A DNA stretch of 64,000 nucleotides from positions 1-64,000 of the forward strand of contig NZ_JACYOF010000005.1 in NCBI RefSeq assembly GCF_014932895.1, in the 5' to 3' direction. Both the position numbers and the translations under genes were made by a program. This document shows, in pieces, positions 17,399-27,919 of the stretch (positions are counted from its first letter, which is position 1; each line of letters opens with the position of its first letter). This stretch comes from Bacillus thuringiensis (GTDB lineage Bacteria; Bacillota; Bacilli; Bacillales; Bacillaceae_G). The notes beneath the pieces are model-generated. The model worked only from the letters and a program-made list of their open reading frames with translations, was not told where the DNA came from and searched no databases.

Positions 17399-18335
17399 CG
17401 CCATTTTTTCTTTTTATTCCTTTTATAGAAGAAAGTTCACGTGTTAATTGCAATAGTGCTAAATCTTTCTGCTTACTTTCAATCATAATATCGAAATTAT
17501 GATTGATTTTTTTTGCGATGTGTAAAAAGGGCTTAATAAACTCTAAATCGATATACTCAGCGTGAGCCCTAAATTCTTTTTCTGATTTAGGAGAGGAAAT
17601 GTGGACTTTAGGAGAAACATTTGTATGTGACCAAGTTTCAAAAATTGCAGGGAGTAACTCTTCTAGCGGTTCATCACAGGGATTAGCAATATGATGGTGG
17701 TAATCAAATACGAAAGGGATATTTTCTTTTTGACAAATCGATAATGTTTCAGAAGTTGTATACGTTTTATCATCGTTTTCAAGAGTCATTTGTTTTTTTA
17801 TATGTGCGGGAAGTTTCTTTATGTTTTCATGGAAACGCTCAATTGCTGTTTCTTTATTTCCATATGCTCCACCTACATGGATGTTGATATAAGAAGAATC
17901 TGCAATTCCTATCGCATCTAATACTTTATAATGATAGGTCATATCTGTAATAGCGTTAGTTGTAATATGTGGTTTGTCACTTGTAAATAACGTAAATTGA
18001 TTTGGATGGAAGCTTATTCGTAGACTGTGCTCTTGAATTAATGCTCCTATTTTACGCCAAAGTGGTGCAAATACTTCAATATAATCAAACTTGACTTCAG
18101 GGTGTGTTGCAAGTGGTACGATGGAAGAAGAAAGGCGATATAATGGGATCTCATGTGCTATATTGTAATGAAGGATACGTATTGTGTGCTCTAGATTTTG
18201 TCTCGTAACATGGTACAATTTATCTTCTCGCTCTTGTTTATTGAGTTTTTTAAAGGTTGTAAATGTCATCGTTTTGGCAGGAGAACAGTCCCACAGTGCC
18301 ATTGCATGTGAGACATATCCAAACCTCATAATCAT
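17382..18335 (-). CDS. uvsE: UV damage endonuclease UvsE
   Basis: Nicks DNA 5' to UV photoproducts and starts an alternative excision repair route. It is a TIM-barrel metalloenzyme with recognisable UVDE blocks: RFGYVSHAM near the start, [33 protein letters not shown] and HISSPK. Metal-binding His and Glu in these are kept. Start chosen at 18335 (317 aa), with AGAGGTG 8 nt before ATG; a longer frame to 18401 overlaps the upstream gene and adds non-homologous residues. It lies 32 bp downstream of the cardiolipin synthase-like gene and may be cotranscribed. Confidence 0.92.
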   Translation of the reverse strand: MIMRFGYVSHAMALWDCSPAKTMTFTTFKKLNKQEREDKLYHVTRQNLEHTIRILHYNIAHEIPLYRLSSSIVPLATHPEVKFDYIEVFAPLWRKIGALIQEHSLRISFHPNQFTLFTSDKPHITTNAITDMTYHYKVLDAIGIADSSYINIHVGGAYGNKETAIERFHENIKKLPAHIKKQMTLENDDKTYTTSETLSICQKENIPFVFDYHHHIANPCDEPLEELLPAIFETWSHTNVSPKVHISSPKSEKEFRAHAEYIDLEFIKPFLHIAKKINHNFDIMIESKQKDLALLQLTRELSSIKGIKRKNGATLQW

Positions 18336-18367
18336 ATGTGATACACCTCTTTTACGCATTATCTTTT

Positions 18368-19561
18368 CTATAAGAAGAAAGCAAGTATTGTTCCTATCCA
18401 TTCTTTCCCTCTATCAATAAGAGAACGTGGACTGACATCTTTAAAGGAAAGTAATGACGCGTTTTCTAGATCTTCATGAAATTTGCTTTTTACTGTTTGT
18501 ATGAAATGTTTATCATATAAGAGGCAGTTGATTTCATGGTTAATATATAAACTGCGCATATCAAAGTTTGCAGTTCCGATATCACAAATACCATCATCCA
18601 CTATAATAATTTTAGCGTGAAAAAAACCTTGTTGAAATGCATAAATGTCACACCCAGCCTGTATTAATTTCCGGCAGTATGGAAATTTTGCTTCTCGAAC
18701 AAGTGGGTGATCAGCCTTTTCTGGGACGAGAATCGTTATTTGAACTCCTCTTTCCCTTGCTTTTAATAAAGCGTTCATAATTTTTTTGCCAGGAATGAAG
18801 TACGGTGTACCGATAAAGAGTTCTTTTTTCGCACTGTCAATTAAATGTAAAAAAGTATGTTGTAAATAGGCTCCATCAGTCGGAATAAATTGATGTGGGA
18901 CGGTACCTGGTTTCTCTTTCGGAAAATAAAGAGAAGCACCCAATAAATTTTGGTTTGTATCATCAAACCAGTCATGTAAAAATTGCTTTTGTAAATCTTG
19001 AATCCCTTCTCCTGTAAGACGTAAATGATAGTCACGCCATAGTCCTAATCGTTGATTATGCCCTAAGTACTCTTCGCCGATATTAAATCCCCCAATATAG
19101 CCAATTTGTCCATCAATGACTGTAATTTTTCTATGATTTCTTTGATTGGCAGAAAAGAAAGGGAAGGGAAATTTGACTTCATGACAAAATGAAAAAGAGA
19201 CACCATGTTTTTGTAGGGAGCGAATGGCTTCGTTTGATAAATGATGGCTACCAAATCGATCCAGTAAAAGTCGCACTTCAATGCCTTCCTGTGCTTTATC
19301 AATAAGTAACTTTAAAAATTCCCGACTGATTTTATCGTTTTTTACTATGAAGAATAAAATGTGCACATGGTGCTTCGCTTGTTTTATATCAGTAAATAAA
19401 ACATCATATAAATCTTTTCCGTATGTATAAAGATGAAAATCACTTTGACGTAAAGGGAAAGTGCGAGAGCGCACACGTTTTAAATGAAGGAGTCTTCCAT
19501 ACGAAAGGTCAATTGTGATCCAAATAGTAACGCATATTAACAAGAGAGATAAGAAGAACAT
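18368..19561 (-). CDS. Cardiolipin synthase-like phospholipase D family protein
   Basis: 397 aa, with one N-terminal membrane segment (1-20) and two PLD domains. The two HKD motifs are complete: His143-Lys145-Asp150 ([10 protein letters not shown]) and His315-Lys317-Asp322 ([10 protein letters not shown]). The family joins two phosphatidylglycerol molecules into cardiolipin. Bacillus carries several paralogues (cls/ywnE, ywiE, ywjE) and I cannot say which one this matches; a single rather than double N-terminal helix is noted. An excellent ribosome site (GGAGGGGG) precedes ATG 19561. Confidence 0.85.
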   Translation of the reverse strand: MFFLSLLLICVTIWITIDLSYGRLLHLKRVRSRTFPLRQSDFHLYTYGKDLYDVLFTDIKQAKHHVHILFFIVKNDKISREFLKLLIDKAQEGIEVRLLLDRFGSHHLSNEAIRSLQKHGVSFSFCHEVKFPFPFFSANQRNHRKITVIDGQIGYIGGFNIGEEYLGHNQRLGLWRDYHLRLTGEGIQDLQKQFLHDWFDDTNQNLLGASLYFPKEKPGTVPHQFIPTDGAYLQHTFLHLIDSAKKELFIGTPYFIPGKKIMNALLKARERGVQITILVPEKADHPLVREAKFPYCRKLIQAGCDIYAFQQGFFHAKIIIVDDGICDIGTANFDMRSLYINHEINCLLYDKHFIQTVKSKFHEDLENASLLSFKDVSPRSLIDRGKEWIGTILAFFL

Positions 19562-19743
19562 CAGTGAACCCCCTCCTTCGCATTCTTTTCGCCTTCAGTT
19601 TGTTACAAATGATCAGGGTAGTAAGATTGCTATTATAAATTCCATCGGAAGATAGCGCGGTTTGTTCATTAAAGTTTCACTTTATAGTTTCACCGAAATA
19701 AACAGCTTTATTAAAAAATATGTTGTTGTATAACAAAAAACTG

Positions 19744-19771
19744 TTGACTGAATGCTCACTCATTATATAAT
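19744..19771 (+). promoter_or_regulatory. Promoter with FadR-like operator for the fad cluster
   Basis: TTGACT (19744-19749), a 16-bp spacer and TATAAT (19766-19771) form a strong sigma-A promoter. The spacer carries TGAATGCTCACTCATT, which resembles the Bacillus FadR operator (TGAATGANTANTCATTCA), with one half less conserved. Repression of beta-oxidation by a FadR-type protein released by long-chain acyl-CoA is inferred. Confidence 0.6.
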
Positions 19772-19859
19772 GAAGGTAGGGGATAAAATTCAGAAAATTA
19801 TATGTTTTTGAAGATTCTAAAAAAGAAAGAAGGCTTACAAAGAGAGGGGTAGCATAAAA

Positions 19860-21971
19860 ATGAATAGCTTACTGATTATTAATTGGCTGGCTGCCATTGC
19901 TGTTATTGCTTATGCGGGATATTTGTTTGTATATCTTATACGAACGAGAATGGCCTACATACAATTAGGAAAAAAGATTGAATTTGACCGTCGTTTCAAA
20001 GAGCGTTGGGATCTTCTTAAGGTCAATGTTTTCGGTCAGAAAAAGCTGCTAAAAGATAAAAAGAGCGGCATTATTCACGTTATGTTCTTTTACGGATTTA
20101 TTCTTGTCCAATTTGGAGCAATTGACTTCGTTTGGAAAGGACTCGCACCAGGATCACATCTTCCACTTGGACCACTATATCCTGCATTTACATTCTTCCA
20201 GGAAATTGTCACACTCGTTATATTAATCGCAGTCTTTTGGGCTTTTCATAGACGTTATGTTGAAAAGCTTGTTCGTTTGAAACGTAATTTTAAATCAGGT
20301 CTTGTTCTTATCTTTATTGGTGGCTTAATGATTTCTGTGCTACTTGGTAATGGGATGGGAATTATATGGCATGGCGAGGAACTTTCATGGAGTGAACCGA
20401 TTGCTTCTGCAATCGCTTACGTTTTCTCGGGAATAAATGAAACCGTAGCCATTTCTTTGTTCTATTTCTCTTGGTGGGTGCATCTACTTATTTTGTTAAC
20501 ATTTTTAGTGTACGTTCCACAATCAAAACATGCGCATTTAATCGCGGGACCAGCTAACGTTTTCTTCGGGCGTCTTTCAAATCCAGGGAAACTTGAAAAG
20601 ATTAACTTTGAAGATGAAACACAAGAAACATTTGGTGTTGGTAAAATTGAAGACTTTAGACAAAATCAGCTTATCGATTTATACGCTTGCGTAGAATGTG
20701 GTCGCTGTACAAATATGTGCCCCGCAACAGGAACAGGAAAAATGTTATCACCGATGGATTTGATTTTAAAACTTCGTGATCATTTAACTGATAAAGGAGC
20801 AGCGGTAACATCAAAAGCGCCGTGGGTTCCAGTAGTTGCTTTCAATAATACACAAGGAAATCAATTAGCGATGATGGCAGCTGGAAAAGGACAGCAAGAA
20901 TCAGCGGCTACAGCGCTAGCTTACGATCCGAGTTTAATTGGAGATGTTATTACAGAAGAAGAGATTTGGGCTTGTACAACGTGCCGTAACTGTGAAGACC
21001 AGTGTCCGGTTATGAATGAGCATGTTGACAAAATTATTGATTTACGCCGTTATCTCGTTTTAACAGAAGGAAAGATGGATGCGGAAGCGCAGCGTGCGAT
21101 GACAAACATCGAGCGTCAAGGGAATCCGTGGGGTCTGAACCGTAAAGAGCGTGAAACATGGCGCCAAGGTGATGATGAAGTAACGGTTCCAACTGTGAAA
21201 GAAAAATCAAAAGCTGGTGAGGAGTTCGAATATTTATTCTGGGTTGGTTCAATGGGTTCTTATGATAATCGTAGTCAGAAGATTGCGATATCGTTTGCGA
21301 AGTTAATGAACGAAGCGGGCATTTCATTCGCGATTCTTGGTAATAAAGAAAAGAACTCTGGAGATACACCGCGCCGCCTTGGAAATGAATTCGTATTCCA
21401 AGAGATGGCGACAAAGAATATCGAAGAATTTGAAAAAGCAGGAGTGAAGAAGATCGTTACGATTGATCCTCATGCTTATAACACATTTAAAAATGAGTAT
21501 CCAGACTTTGGCTTGCAAGCAGAAGTCTATCATCATACAGAATTGTTAGCTCAGTGGGTGAAAGAAGGACGCTTAAAACCTGTTCATGCTATTGAAGAAA
21601 CAGTTACGTACCATGATTCCTGTTATTTAGGAAGATACAACGAAGTATACGAAGCACCACGTGATATTTTGAAAGCGATTCCTGGTGTGAACCTTGTAGA
21701 AATGGCACGTAACCGTGAAACCGGGATGTGCTGTGGTGCAGGTGGTGGCTTAATGTGGATGGAGGAAACAACAGGTTCCCGTATTAACGTTGCTCGTACA
21801 GAACAAGCACTAGCTGTGCAGCCATCCATTATCGGTACAGGTTGTCCATATTGCTTAACGATGATTAGTGATGGGACGAAAGCGAAAGAAGTAGAAGAGA
21901 AAGTTCAAACTCTTGATGTAACAGAGATTTTAGAACGATCTGTTATCGGACAGAAAAAAGAAGCAATGTAG
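19860..21971 (+). CDS. fadF: Fe-S oxidoreductase of fatty acid oxidation (FadF/YwjF)
   Basis: 703 aa. The N-terminal 240 residues hold about six membrane helices like the cytochrome b subunit of nitrate reductase. Two 4Fe-4S motifs follow at Cys277-Cys287 (CVECGRCTNMCP) and Cys372-Cys382 (CTTCRNCEDQCP). The C-terminus has CCG-type cysteine domains (HDSCYLGR, GMCCGAGGG, GCPYC). This build fits a membrane enzyme that takes electrons from electron transfer flavoprotein to menaquinone during acyl-CoA dehydrogenation; B. subtilis has it next to acdA and rpoE, as here. Leads the beta-oxidation cluster. Confidence 0.9.
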   Translation: MNSLLIINWLAAIAVIAYAGYLFVYLIRTRMAYIQLGKKIEFDRRFKERWDLLKVNVFGQKKLLKDKKSGIIHVMFFYGFILVQFGAIDFVWKGLAPGSHLPLGPLYPAFTFFQEIVTLVILIAVFWAFHRRYVEKLVRLKRNFKSGLVLIFIGGLMISVLLGNGMGIIWHGEELSWSEPIASAIAYVFSGINETVAISLFYFSWWVHLLILLTFLVYVPQSKHAHLIAGPANVFFGRLSNPGKLEKINFEDETQETFGVGKIEDFRQNQLIDLYACVECGRCTNMCPATGTGKMLSPMDLILKLRDHLTDKGAAVTSKAPWVPVVAFNNTQGNQLAMMAAGKGQQESAATALAYDPSLIGDVITEEEIWACTTCRNCEDQCPVMNEHVDKIIDLRRYLVLTEGKMDAEAQRAMTNIERQGNPWGLNRKERETWRQGDDEVTVPTVKEKSKAGEEFEYLFWVGSMGSYDNRSQKIAISFAKLMNEAGISFAILGNKEKNSGDTPRRLGNEFVFQEMATKNIEEFEKAGVKKIVTIDPHAYNTFKNEYPDFGLQAEVYHHTELLAQWVKEGRLKPVHAIEETVTYHDSCYLGRYNEVYEAPRDILKAIPGVNLVEMARNRETGMCCGAGGGLMWMEETTGSRINVARTEQALAVQPSIIGTGCPYCLTMISDGTKAKEVEEKVQTLDVTEILERSVIGQKKEAM

Positions 21972-21997
21972 TTTGTAAGAATGTATACAACTTTAGA

Positions 21998-22020
21998 AAG
22001 GGGTGCAACCATTGCACCTC
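21998..22020 (+). other. Small hairpin between fadF and thiolase gene
   Basis: GGTGCAA and TTGCACC make a 7-bp stem with a 3-nt loop, followed by a pyrimidine-rich stretch. It could be a weak terminator or an RNA-stabilising hairpin. Function unproven. Confidence 0.45.
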
Positions 22021-22036
22021 TTCTCAACGTAGGAAT

Positions 22037-22054
22037 ACCGAGCGAGCGCTCAGT
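22037..22054. promoter_or_regulatory. 18-bp palindrome, probable TetR-type operator
   Basis: ACCGAGCGAGCGCTCAGT reads as ACYGAGCG-NN-CGCTCRGT on both strands. It is unusually GC-rich for this genome and lies 29 bp before the thiolase start. Candidate binder: the TetR regulator at the end of the cluster. This is inference only. Confidence 0.5.
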
Positions 22055-22082
22055 GCTAAAAAAAGAAATGGGGGAAAGAAAC

Positions 22083-23264
22083 ATGAGTAAAACAGTTATT
22101 TTAAGTGCTGCAAGAACACCAGTTGGAAAATTTGGAGGATCTTTAAAAGATGTAAAAGCAACGGAACTTGGAGGAATTGCAATTAAAGCAGCGCTTGAAA
22201 GAGCGAATATTTCTGCTAGTGATGTTGAAGAAGTTATATTCGGAACGGTTATTCAAGGCGGGCAGGGGCAAATTCCATCTCGCCAAGCTGCGAGGGCTGC
22301 TGGAATCCCTTGGGAAGTACAGACGGAAACAGTAAATAAAGTTTGTGCATCAGGGCTTCGTGCGGTTACATTAGCGGATCAAATTATTCGTACTGGCGAT
22401 CAATCACTTATTGTAGCTGGTGGAATGGAATCGATGAGTAATAGTCCTTACATTTTAAGAGGAGCAAGATGGGGATACAGAATGGGTAACGGTGAAGTTA
22501 TCGATTTAAACGTTGCGGATGGTTTAACATGCGCATTTTCAGGCATACACATGGGCGTTTATGGCGGTGAAGTTGCGAAGGAAGATGGAATTTCTCGCGA
22601 AGCGCAGGATGAATGGGCATATCGTAGCCATCAGCGTGCGGTTTCAGCGCATAAAGAAGGACGTTTTGAAGAGGAAATTGTCCCAGTAACGATTCCGCAA
22701 AGAAAAGGCGATCCTATTGTCGTTGCAAAGGACGAGGCGCCGCGTGAAGATACAACGATTGAAAAGTTAGCAAAATTAAAACCTGTATTTGATAAGACGA
22801 TGGCAGTGACAGCTGGTAATGCTCCAGGATTGAATGACGGCGGTGCTGCACTTGTATTAATGAGCGAGGACAGAGCGAAGCAAGAAGGAAGAAAGCCATT
22901 AGCGACAATTTTAGCGCATACGGCAATCGCGGTAGAATCAAAGGATTTCCCAAGAACGCCAGGTTATGCAATTAACGAATTGCTGAAAAAAACAGGCAAG
23001 ACAATTGAAGACATCGATTTATTTGAGATTAATGAAGCATTTGCAGCGGTAGCGATTGCAAGTACTGAAATTGCAGGAATTGACCCAGAAAAATTGAATG
23101 TAAATGGCGGCGCAGTGGCGATGGGGCATCCGATTGGAGCAAGCGGAGCACGTATTATCGTTACACTGATCCACGCACTGAAGCAGCGCGGCGGCGGAAT
23201 TGGAATTGCTTCGATTTGTAGCGGCGGCGGTCAAGGTGATGCAGTGATGATTGAGGTTCATTAA
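22083..23264 (+). CDS. Acetyl-CoA C-acetyltransferase (thiolase)
   Basis: Cleaves 3-ketoacyl-CoA or condenses two acetyl-CoA; length 393 aa is typical. Nucleophile Cys88 ([10 protein letters not shown]), His about 349 (GHPIGASGA) and Cys about 379 (CSGGGQG) are present. Start 22083 has GGGGGAAAG upstream; a longer frame from 21981 runs through the hairpin and palindrome and is rejected. Similar to B. subtilis MmgA. Followed by the hydroxyacyl-CoA dehydrogenase after 56 bp, in the same putative operon. Confidence 0.93.
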   Translation: MSKTVILSAARTPVGKFGGSLKDVKATELGGIAIKAALERANISASDVEEVIFGTVIQGGQGQIPSRQAARAAGIPWEVQTETVNKVCASGLRAVTLADQIIRTGDQSLIVAGGMESMSNSPYILRGARWGYRMGNGEVIDLNVADGLTCAFSGIHMGVYGGEVAKEDGISREAQDEWAYRSHQRAVSAHKEGRFEEEIVPVTIPQRKGDPIVVAKDEAPREDTTIEKLAKLKPVFDKTMAVTAGNAPGLNDGGAALVLMSEDRAKQEGRKPLATILAHTAIAVESKDFPRTPGYAINELLKKTGKTIEDIDLFEINEAFAAVAIASTEIAGIDPEKLNVNGGAVAMGHPIGASGARIIVTLIHALKQRGGGIGIASICSGGGQGDAVMIEVH

Positions 23265-23320
23265 TTTACGTGTAGAAAACGATTCATTTATTAAAGATTT
23301 ATATTAAGGGGGAAGAAAGA

Positions 23321-24172
23321 ATGGGTGTACAAAAGATTGTTGTAATTGGTGCAGGACAAATGGGATCGGGAATCGCGCAAGTATGTGCAATGGCAGGATA
23401 TGATGTGAAGGTACAAGATTTAAAACAAGAACAATTAGATAGAGGATTGGCTATTATTACGAAAAACTTAGCGCGTCAAGTAGAAAAAGGGCGTATGAAG
23501 GAAGAAGAGAAAGAAGCAACGTTAAATCGTCTTACAGTAACGCTTGATTTAGATTGTGTGAAAGAAGCGGATCTTGTTATTGAAGCGGCTGTTGAGAAAA
23601 TGGATATTAAAAAGAAAATTTTTGCGAATCTAGATGAAATCGCTCCAGATCATGCTATTTTAGCGACGAATACGTCATCTCTACCAATTACGGAAATTGC
23701 AGCGGTAACGAAACGCCCAGAAAAAGTAATCGGTATGCACTTTATGAATCCAGTTCCAGTTATGAAGCTTGTTGAAATTATTCGTGGTTTGGCTACAGAT
23801 GATGCGGTATATGAAACGATTGAAGATATTACGAAAAAAATCGGGAAAGTGCCAGTTGAAGTAAATGATTTTCCAGGGTTTGTATCAAACCGTATTTTAT
23901 TACCGATGATTAACGAGGCAATCTATACGTTATATGAAGGTGTAGCGACAAAAGAAGCGATTGATGAAGTAATGAAACTTGGTATGAATCATCCGATGGG
24001 GCCGCTTACGTTAGCTGATTTTATCGGTTTAGATACATGTTTATACATTATGGAAGTGTTACATGAAGGCTTAGGAGATAGTAAATATCGCCCATGTCCA
24101 TTACTACGTAAGTACGTAAATGCAGGATGGTTAGGACGTAAAACAGGCCGTGGCTTCTACGTTTATGAATAA
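23321..24172 (+). CDS. 3-hydroxybutyryl/3-hydroxyacyl-CoA dehydrogenase
   Basis: 283 aa. NAD-binding Rossmann motif [10 protein letters not shown] at 9-18; catalytic His in [16 protein letters not shown]-terminal dimerisation domain ends with [11 protein letters not shown], typical of Hbd/MmgB. It oxidises L-3-hydroxyacyl-CoA to the 3-keto form used by the adjacent thiolase. AGGGGGAAGAA precedes the ATG. Confidence 0.93.
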   Translation: MGVQKIVVIGAGQMGSGIAQVCAMAGYDVKVQDLKQEQLDRGLAIITKNLARQVEKGRMKEEEKEATLNRLTVTLDLDCVKEADLVIEAAVEKMDIKKKIFANLDEIAPDHAILATNTSSLPITEIAAVTKRPEKVIGMHFMNPVPVMKLVEIIRGLATDDAVYETIEDITKKIGKVPVEVNDFPGFVSNRILLPMINEAIYTLYEGVATKEAIDEVMKLGMNHPMGPLTLADFIGLDTCLYIMEVLHEGLGDSKYRPCPLLRKYVNAGWLGRKTGRGFYVYE

Positions 24173-24244
24173 ATTCCCCTTTGCTACAAAATAGTGGTCT
24201 TACCAAATTATTAAAAGGATATATAGCAAATGGAGGCGGAGTAT

Positions 24245-25375
24245 ATGAACTTTCGTTTTAATGAAGAGCAGCAAATGATGAGGAAAATGGTTCGGGATTT
24301 CGCACAGAAGGAAATAGCTCCCTTTGTTCCTAGTATGGAACAAGGGGTGTTCCCGAAAGAGATTTTGCAAAAGATGGGTGAGCTTGGATTAATGGGCATT
24401 CCAGCGCCTGCAAAATACGGCGGCGCAGAAATGGATTTTATTTCTTACATTTTAGCAATTGAGGAAATTTCAAAGGTGAGTGCAACAGTTGGTGTAATTT
24501 TAGCTGTACATACGTCAGTTGGAATGAATCCGATTTTATATTTTGGAACAGAAGAACAGAAGCAGAAATATGTTTCTAAACTTGCGACAGGTGAATACTT
24601 AGGCGCATTTGCTTTAACAGAACCAAATGCAGGGTCAGATGCAGGGAGTTTGAAATCAAGAGCTGTTAAGAAAGATGATTATTACATTATTAATGGATCG
24701 AAAGTATTTATTACAAATGGTGGTGAAGCAAGTACATACATTGTATTCGCTTCTACAAATCCAGAGGCAGGAAAAAGTGGTATTTCTGCATTTATAGTAG
24801 AGAAAGATACGCCGGGCTTAATTATCGGAAAAGATGAACATAAGATGGGACTTCTCGGTTCTCGTACAGTCCAACTTACGTTCGAAGATATGAAAGTGCC
24901 GGCTGAGAATTTGCTCGGTAAAGAAGGACAAGGATTCAAGGTAGCGATGGCGAATTTAGATGTTGGACGAATTGGAATTGGGGCGCAGGCGTTAGGAATC
25001 GCTGAGGCAGCGCTTGCATGCGCGATTGATTATGCAAAAGAACGAGAGCAATTTGGGAAGCCAATTGCAGCGCAGCAAGGGATCGGCTTCAAACTTGCAG
25101 ATATGGCAACAAGTGTGGAGGCAGCGCGCTTGCTTGTATATAGAGCTGCATCGCTTAGAGCACAAGGATTACCATGCGGTAAAGAAGCATCTATTGCGAA
25201 GTTATTTGCTTCTAAGACGGCTGTTGAAGTTGCAATTGAAGCGGTGCAAGTATTTGGTGGTTACGGTTATACAAAAGATTATCCAGTAGAAAGATTTTTC
25301 CGTGATGCGAAGATCACGCAAATTTATGAAGGAACGAGTGAGATACAAAAACTTGTTATTAGCCGTTCTTTATAA
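24245..25375 (+). CDS. Acyl-CoA dehydrogenase (short-chain type)
   Basis: Flavoprotein that introduces the 2,3-double bond in acyl-CoA and passes electrons to ETF. 376 aa from ATG 24245, chosen because GGAGGCGGAG stands just before it. Family signatures are present: ALTEPNAGSDAGS near 130, VFITNGG, and the active-site Glu region QIYEGTSEIQ near the C-terminus. Close in sequence to MmgC and butyryl-CoA dehydrogenases. It has a paralogue immediately downstream with long near-identical stretches. Confidence 0.92.
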   Translation: MNFRFNEEQQMMRKMVRDFAQKEIAPFVPSMEQGVFPKEILQKMGELGLMGIPAPAKYGGAEMDFISYILAIEEISKVSATVGVILAVHTSVGMNPILYFGTEEQKQKYVSKLATGEYLGAFALTEPNAGSDAGSLKSRAVKKDDYYIINGSKVFITNGGEASTYIVFASTNPEAGKSGISAFIVEKDTPGLIIGKDEHKMGLLGSRTVQLTFEDMKVPAENLLGKEGQGFKVAMANLDVGRIGIGAQALGIAEAALACAIDYAKEREQFGKPIAAQQGIGFKLADMATSVEAARLLVYRAASLRAQGLPCGKEASIAKLFASKTAVEVAIEAVQVFGGYGYTKDYPVERFFRDAKITQIYEGTSEIQKLVISRSL

Positions 25376-25393
25376 AGATAAGGGGAGACGGAG

Positions 25394-26533
25394 ATGCACT
25401 TTAAACTATCAGAAGAACATGAAATGATAAGAAAAATGGTTCGAGATTTTGCTAAGAACGAAGTAGCACCAACGGCAGCTGAGCGTGATGAAGAAGAGAG
25501 ATTTGATCGTGCGTTATTTGATCAAATGGCAGAGCTTGGTTTAACAGGTATCCCATGGCCTGAAGAGTATGGTGGAATTGGGAGCGATTACTTAGCATAC
25601 GTAATTGCTATCGAAGAGTTATCTCGCGTTTGTGCTTCTACAGGTGTAACGCTGTCCGCGCATACTTCACTTGCGGGGTGGCCTATTTTTAAATTTGGAA
25701 CGGAAGAGCAAAAGCAAAAGTTTCTGCGACCGATGGCGGAAGGAAAGAAAATTGGTGCATATGGCTTAACGGAGCCAGGGTCTGGATCAGATGCTGGTGG
25801 AATGAAGACAATAGCAAAAAGGGATGGAGACCATTATATATTAAATGGATCGAAAATCTTTATTACAAATGGTGGTATTGCTGATATTTATGTTGTTTTT
25901 GCATTAACAGACCCTGAATCAAAGCAGCGCGGCACGAGCGCATTTATTGTAGAGAGTGATACACCGGGATTTTCAGTTGGGAAGAAGGAAAGTAAGTTAG
26001 GTATTCGCTCTTCGCCAACGACTGAAATCATGTTCGAAGATTGTCGTATTCCCGTAGAGAATTTACTCGGGGAAGAGGGACAAGGATTTAAGATTGCGAT
26101 GCAAACGTTAGATGGTGGTCGTAATGGTATTGCGGCGCAAGCAGTTGGTATTGCACAGGGAGCTTTAGATGCTTCTGTAGAATATGCAAGAGAGCGTCAT
26201 CAGTTTGGGAAGCCGATTGCGGCGCAGCAAGGGATTGGCTTTAAACTTGCAGATATGGCAACAGATGTAGAAGCGGCACGTCTTCTAACATATCAAGCGG
26301 CTTGGCTTGAATCAGAAGGGCTTCCGTACGGAAAAGAATCAGCGATGTCAAAAGTATTTGCAGGTGATACAGCAATGAAGGTGACGACTGAAGCGGTGCA
26401 AGTATTTGGTGGTTACGGTTATACGAAGGATTATCCAGTAGAGCGTTATATGCGAGATGCAAAGATTACACAGATTTATGAAGGAACACAAGAAATTCAA
26501 AGGCTTGTAATTTCTCGTATGTTAACGAAATAG
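25394..26533 (+). CDS. acdA: Acyl-CoA dehydrogenase AcdA
   Basis: 379 aa, 18 bp after the previous acyl-CoA dehydrogenase, with GGGGAGACGGAG as ribosome site. It has the same fold signatures ([30 protein letters not shown]). Position before rpoE and near fadF matches B. subtilis acdA. The DNA of residues about 275-300 is almost identical to the upstream paralogue, pointing to duplication or gene conversion. Chain-length preference cannot be read from the sequence. Confidence 0.92.
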   Translation: MHFKLSEEHEMIRKMVRDFAKNEVAPTAAERDEEERFDRALFDQMAELGLTGIPWPEEYGGIGSDYLAYVIAIEELSRVCASTGVTLSAHTSLAGWPIFKFGTEEQKQKFLRPMAEGKKIGAYGLTEPGSGSDAGGMKTIAKRDGDHYILNGSKIFITNGGIADIYVVFALTDPESKQRGTSAFIVESDTPGFSVGKKESKLGIRSSPTTEIMFEDCRIPVENLLGEEGQGFKIAMQTLDGGRNGIAAQAVGIAQGALDASVEYARERHQFGKPIAAQQGIGFKLADMATDVEAARLLTYQAAWLESEGLPYGKESAMSKVFAGDTAMKVTTEAVQVFGGYGYTKDYPVERYMRDAKITQIYEGTQEIQRLVISRMLTK

Positions 26534-26537
26534 GAGC

Positions 26538-26567
26538 AAAAGCGTAGGGATTTTCCTACGCTTTTTC
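26538..26567 (+). terminator. Terminator after acdA
   Basis: AAAAGCGTAGGGA pairs with TCCTACGCTTTTT around a 3-nt loop with a T-run. It separates the beta-oxidation genes from the TetR gene, so the regulator probably depends partly on read-through. Confidence 0.85.
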
Positions 26568-26598
26568 CTTCAAAAAATAATAGAGAGAGGTGAAGGGG

Positions 26599-27228
26599 AT
26601 GGTTAAACATAATGTGCATGCATCCGTGAAAGATGAAAAATTGGTTGCGTTAAGGCGTGAACAGATGATTAAAGGTGCGGTACAATTGTTTAAGCAAAAA
26701 GGATTTCCGCGTACGACAACGAGAGAAATTGCAAAAGCAGCTGGATTTAGTATCGGAACACTTTATGAGTACATTCGCACGAAAGATGATGTTTTGTATT
26801 TAGTTTGTGATAGTATTTATGAACATGTAAAGGAACGGTTAGAGGAAGTAGTATGTACCGAGAAGGGGAGTATAGAAAGTTTAAAAATAGCGATAACGAA
26901 TTACTTTAAAGTAATGGACGAATTGCAGGAAGAGGTATTAATTATGTATCAAGAGGTACGTTTTTTACCGAAAGAATCACTTCCGTATGTATTAGAAAAA
27001 GAGTTTCAAATGGTTGGGATGTTTGAAAATATTTTAGAACAGTGTACCGAAAACGGGACATTTACATTAAATAAAAAGGAAATACAGCTTCTGGCACACA
27101 ATATCTTCATACAAGGACAAATGTGGGGATTTAGACGTTGGGCTTTACAAAAACTATATACGCTTGAAGAATATACTGAAATGCAAATTAGGTATGTACT
27201 ACAAGGGGCCCATACGCTTCCGAAATAA
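26599..27228 (+). CDS. TetR-family transcriptional regulator
   Basis: 209 aa. The N-terminal helix-turn-helix is clear: TTTREIAKAAGFSIGTLYEYIRTKDDVLY at about 40-68. The C-terminal ligand domain is not distinctive. Start at ATG 26599 with AGAGAGG 9 nt upstream (a GTG 9 bp earlier is possible). Placed at the end of the fatty acid oxidation cluster, it probably senses acyl-CoA and represses some of these genes. It is not close to B. subtilis FadR (YsiA), so two TetR regulators may act on this locus. Confidence 0.88.
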   Translation: MVKHNVHASVKDEKLVALRREQMIKGAVQLFKQKGFPRTTTREIAKAAGFSIGTLYEYIRTKDDVLYLVCDSIYEHVKERLEEVVCTEKGSIESLKIAITNYFKVMDELQEEVLIMYQEVRFLPKESLPYVLEKEFQMVGMFENILEQCTENGTFTLNKKEIQLLAHNIFIQGQMWGFRRWALQKLYTLEEYTEMQIRYVLQGAHTLPK

Positions 27229-27382
27229 GGAATGGACAAATTATAATTTTATTACCATATAAAAGTTTCCCGTTTTTTTTGTAGCATATTTGTGCGACTT
27301 TTGTTTATAATGAATAGTATGGATTTTTTTAGGCAGACCGTTATATATAAGGTTATATTTGAAGAAAGGAAGTGCCGCATAA

Positions 27383-27916
27383 GTGGATTTTAAGCAATAT
27401 TCACCAGAAGAGCTAAAAGAATGTTCAATGATTGAAGTTGTACATAGTGTTTTAGAGGATAAAAAACAAGCAACGACATTCAACGAGTTGGTTCAAGAAA
27501 TCGCTCAAGTGCTGGGACTATCTCAAGAGCAAGTTAATGCGAAACTCGCACAATTTTATACAGACTTAAACATCGACGGACGTTTCATTAATTTAGGAGA
27601 AAATCGTTGGGGGCTACGCAGCTGGTACCCATACGAGCAAATTGATGAAGAAATCTTACCTCAGCCAAAACCGAAGAAGAAACGTAAAGTTGAAGATGAC
27701 GGTTTTGACGACTACATCGATGAAGATGATGAATTCGATGATGCAGACGGAAATGCAGATGAAGATGAAGAAGATGTAGAAGATTTGGACAAGGTTCTTG
27801 AAGATGAAGACGGAGATGACGACGATCTTGATGATTTAGATGAAGATGAAGATGACTTCGCTGAAGAAGAACTTGAGTATGATGAGACTGAAGAAGAAGA
27901 AGAGGAAGAACTGTAG
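27383..27916 (+). CDS. rpoE: RNA polymerase delta subunit
   Basis: 177 aa from GTG 27383 (AAGGA about 11 nt upstream). Residues 1-90 form the HARE-HTH domain ([30 protein letters not shown]); residues 95-177 are an almost uninterrupted Asp/Glu tail, which competes with nucleic acid. Delta speeds RNA polymerase recycling and tunes initiating-NTP sensing in Firmicutes. Next to pyrG, as in B. subtilis, which is fitting because pyrG starts with an NTP-sensitive GGG. Confidence 0.96.
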   Translation: MDFKQYSPEELKECSMIEVVHSVLEDKKQATTFNELVQEIAQVLGLSQEQVNAKLAQFYTDLNIDGRFINLGENRWGLRSWYPYEQIDEEILPQPKPKKKRKVEDDGFDDYIDEDDEFDDADGNADEDEEDVEDLDKVLEDEDGDDDDLDDLDEDEDDFAEEELEYDETEEEEEEEL

Positions 27917-27919
27917 TTC

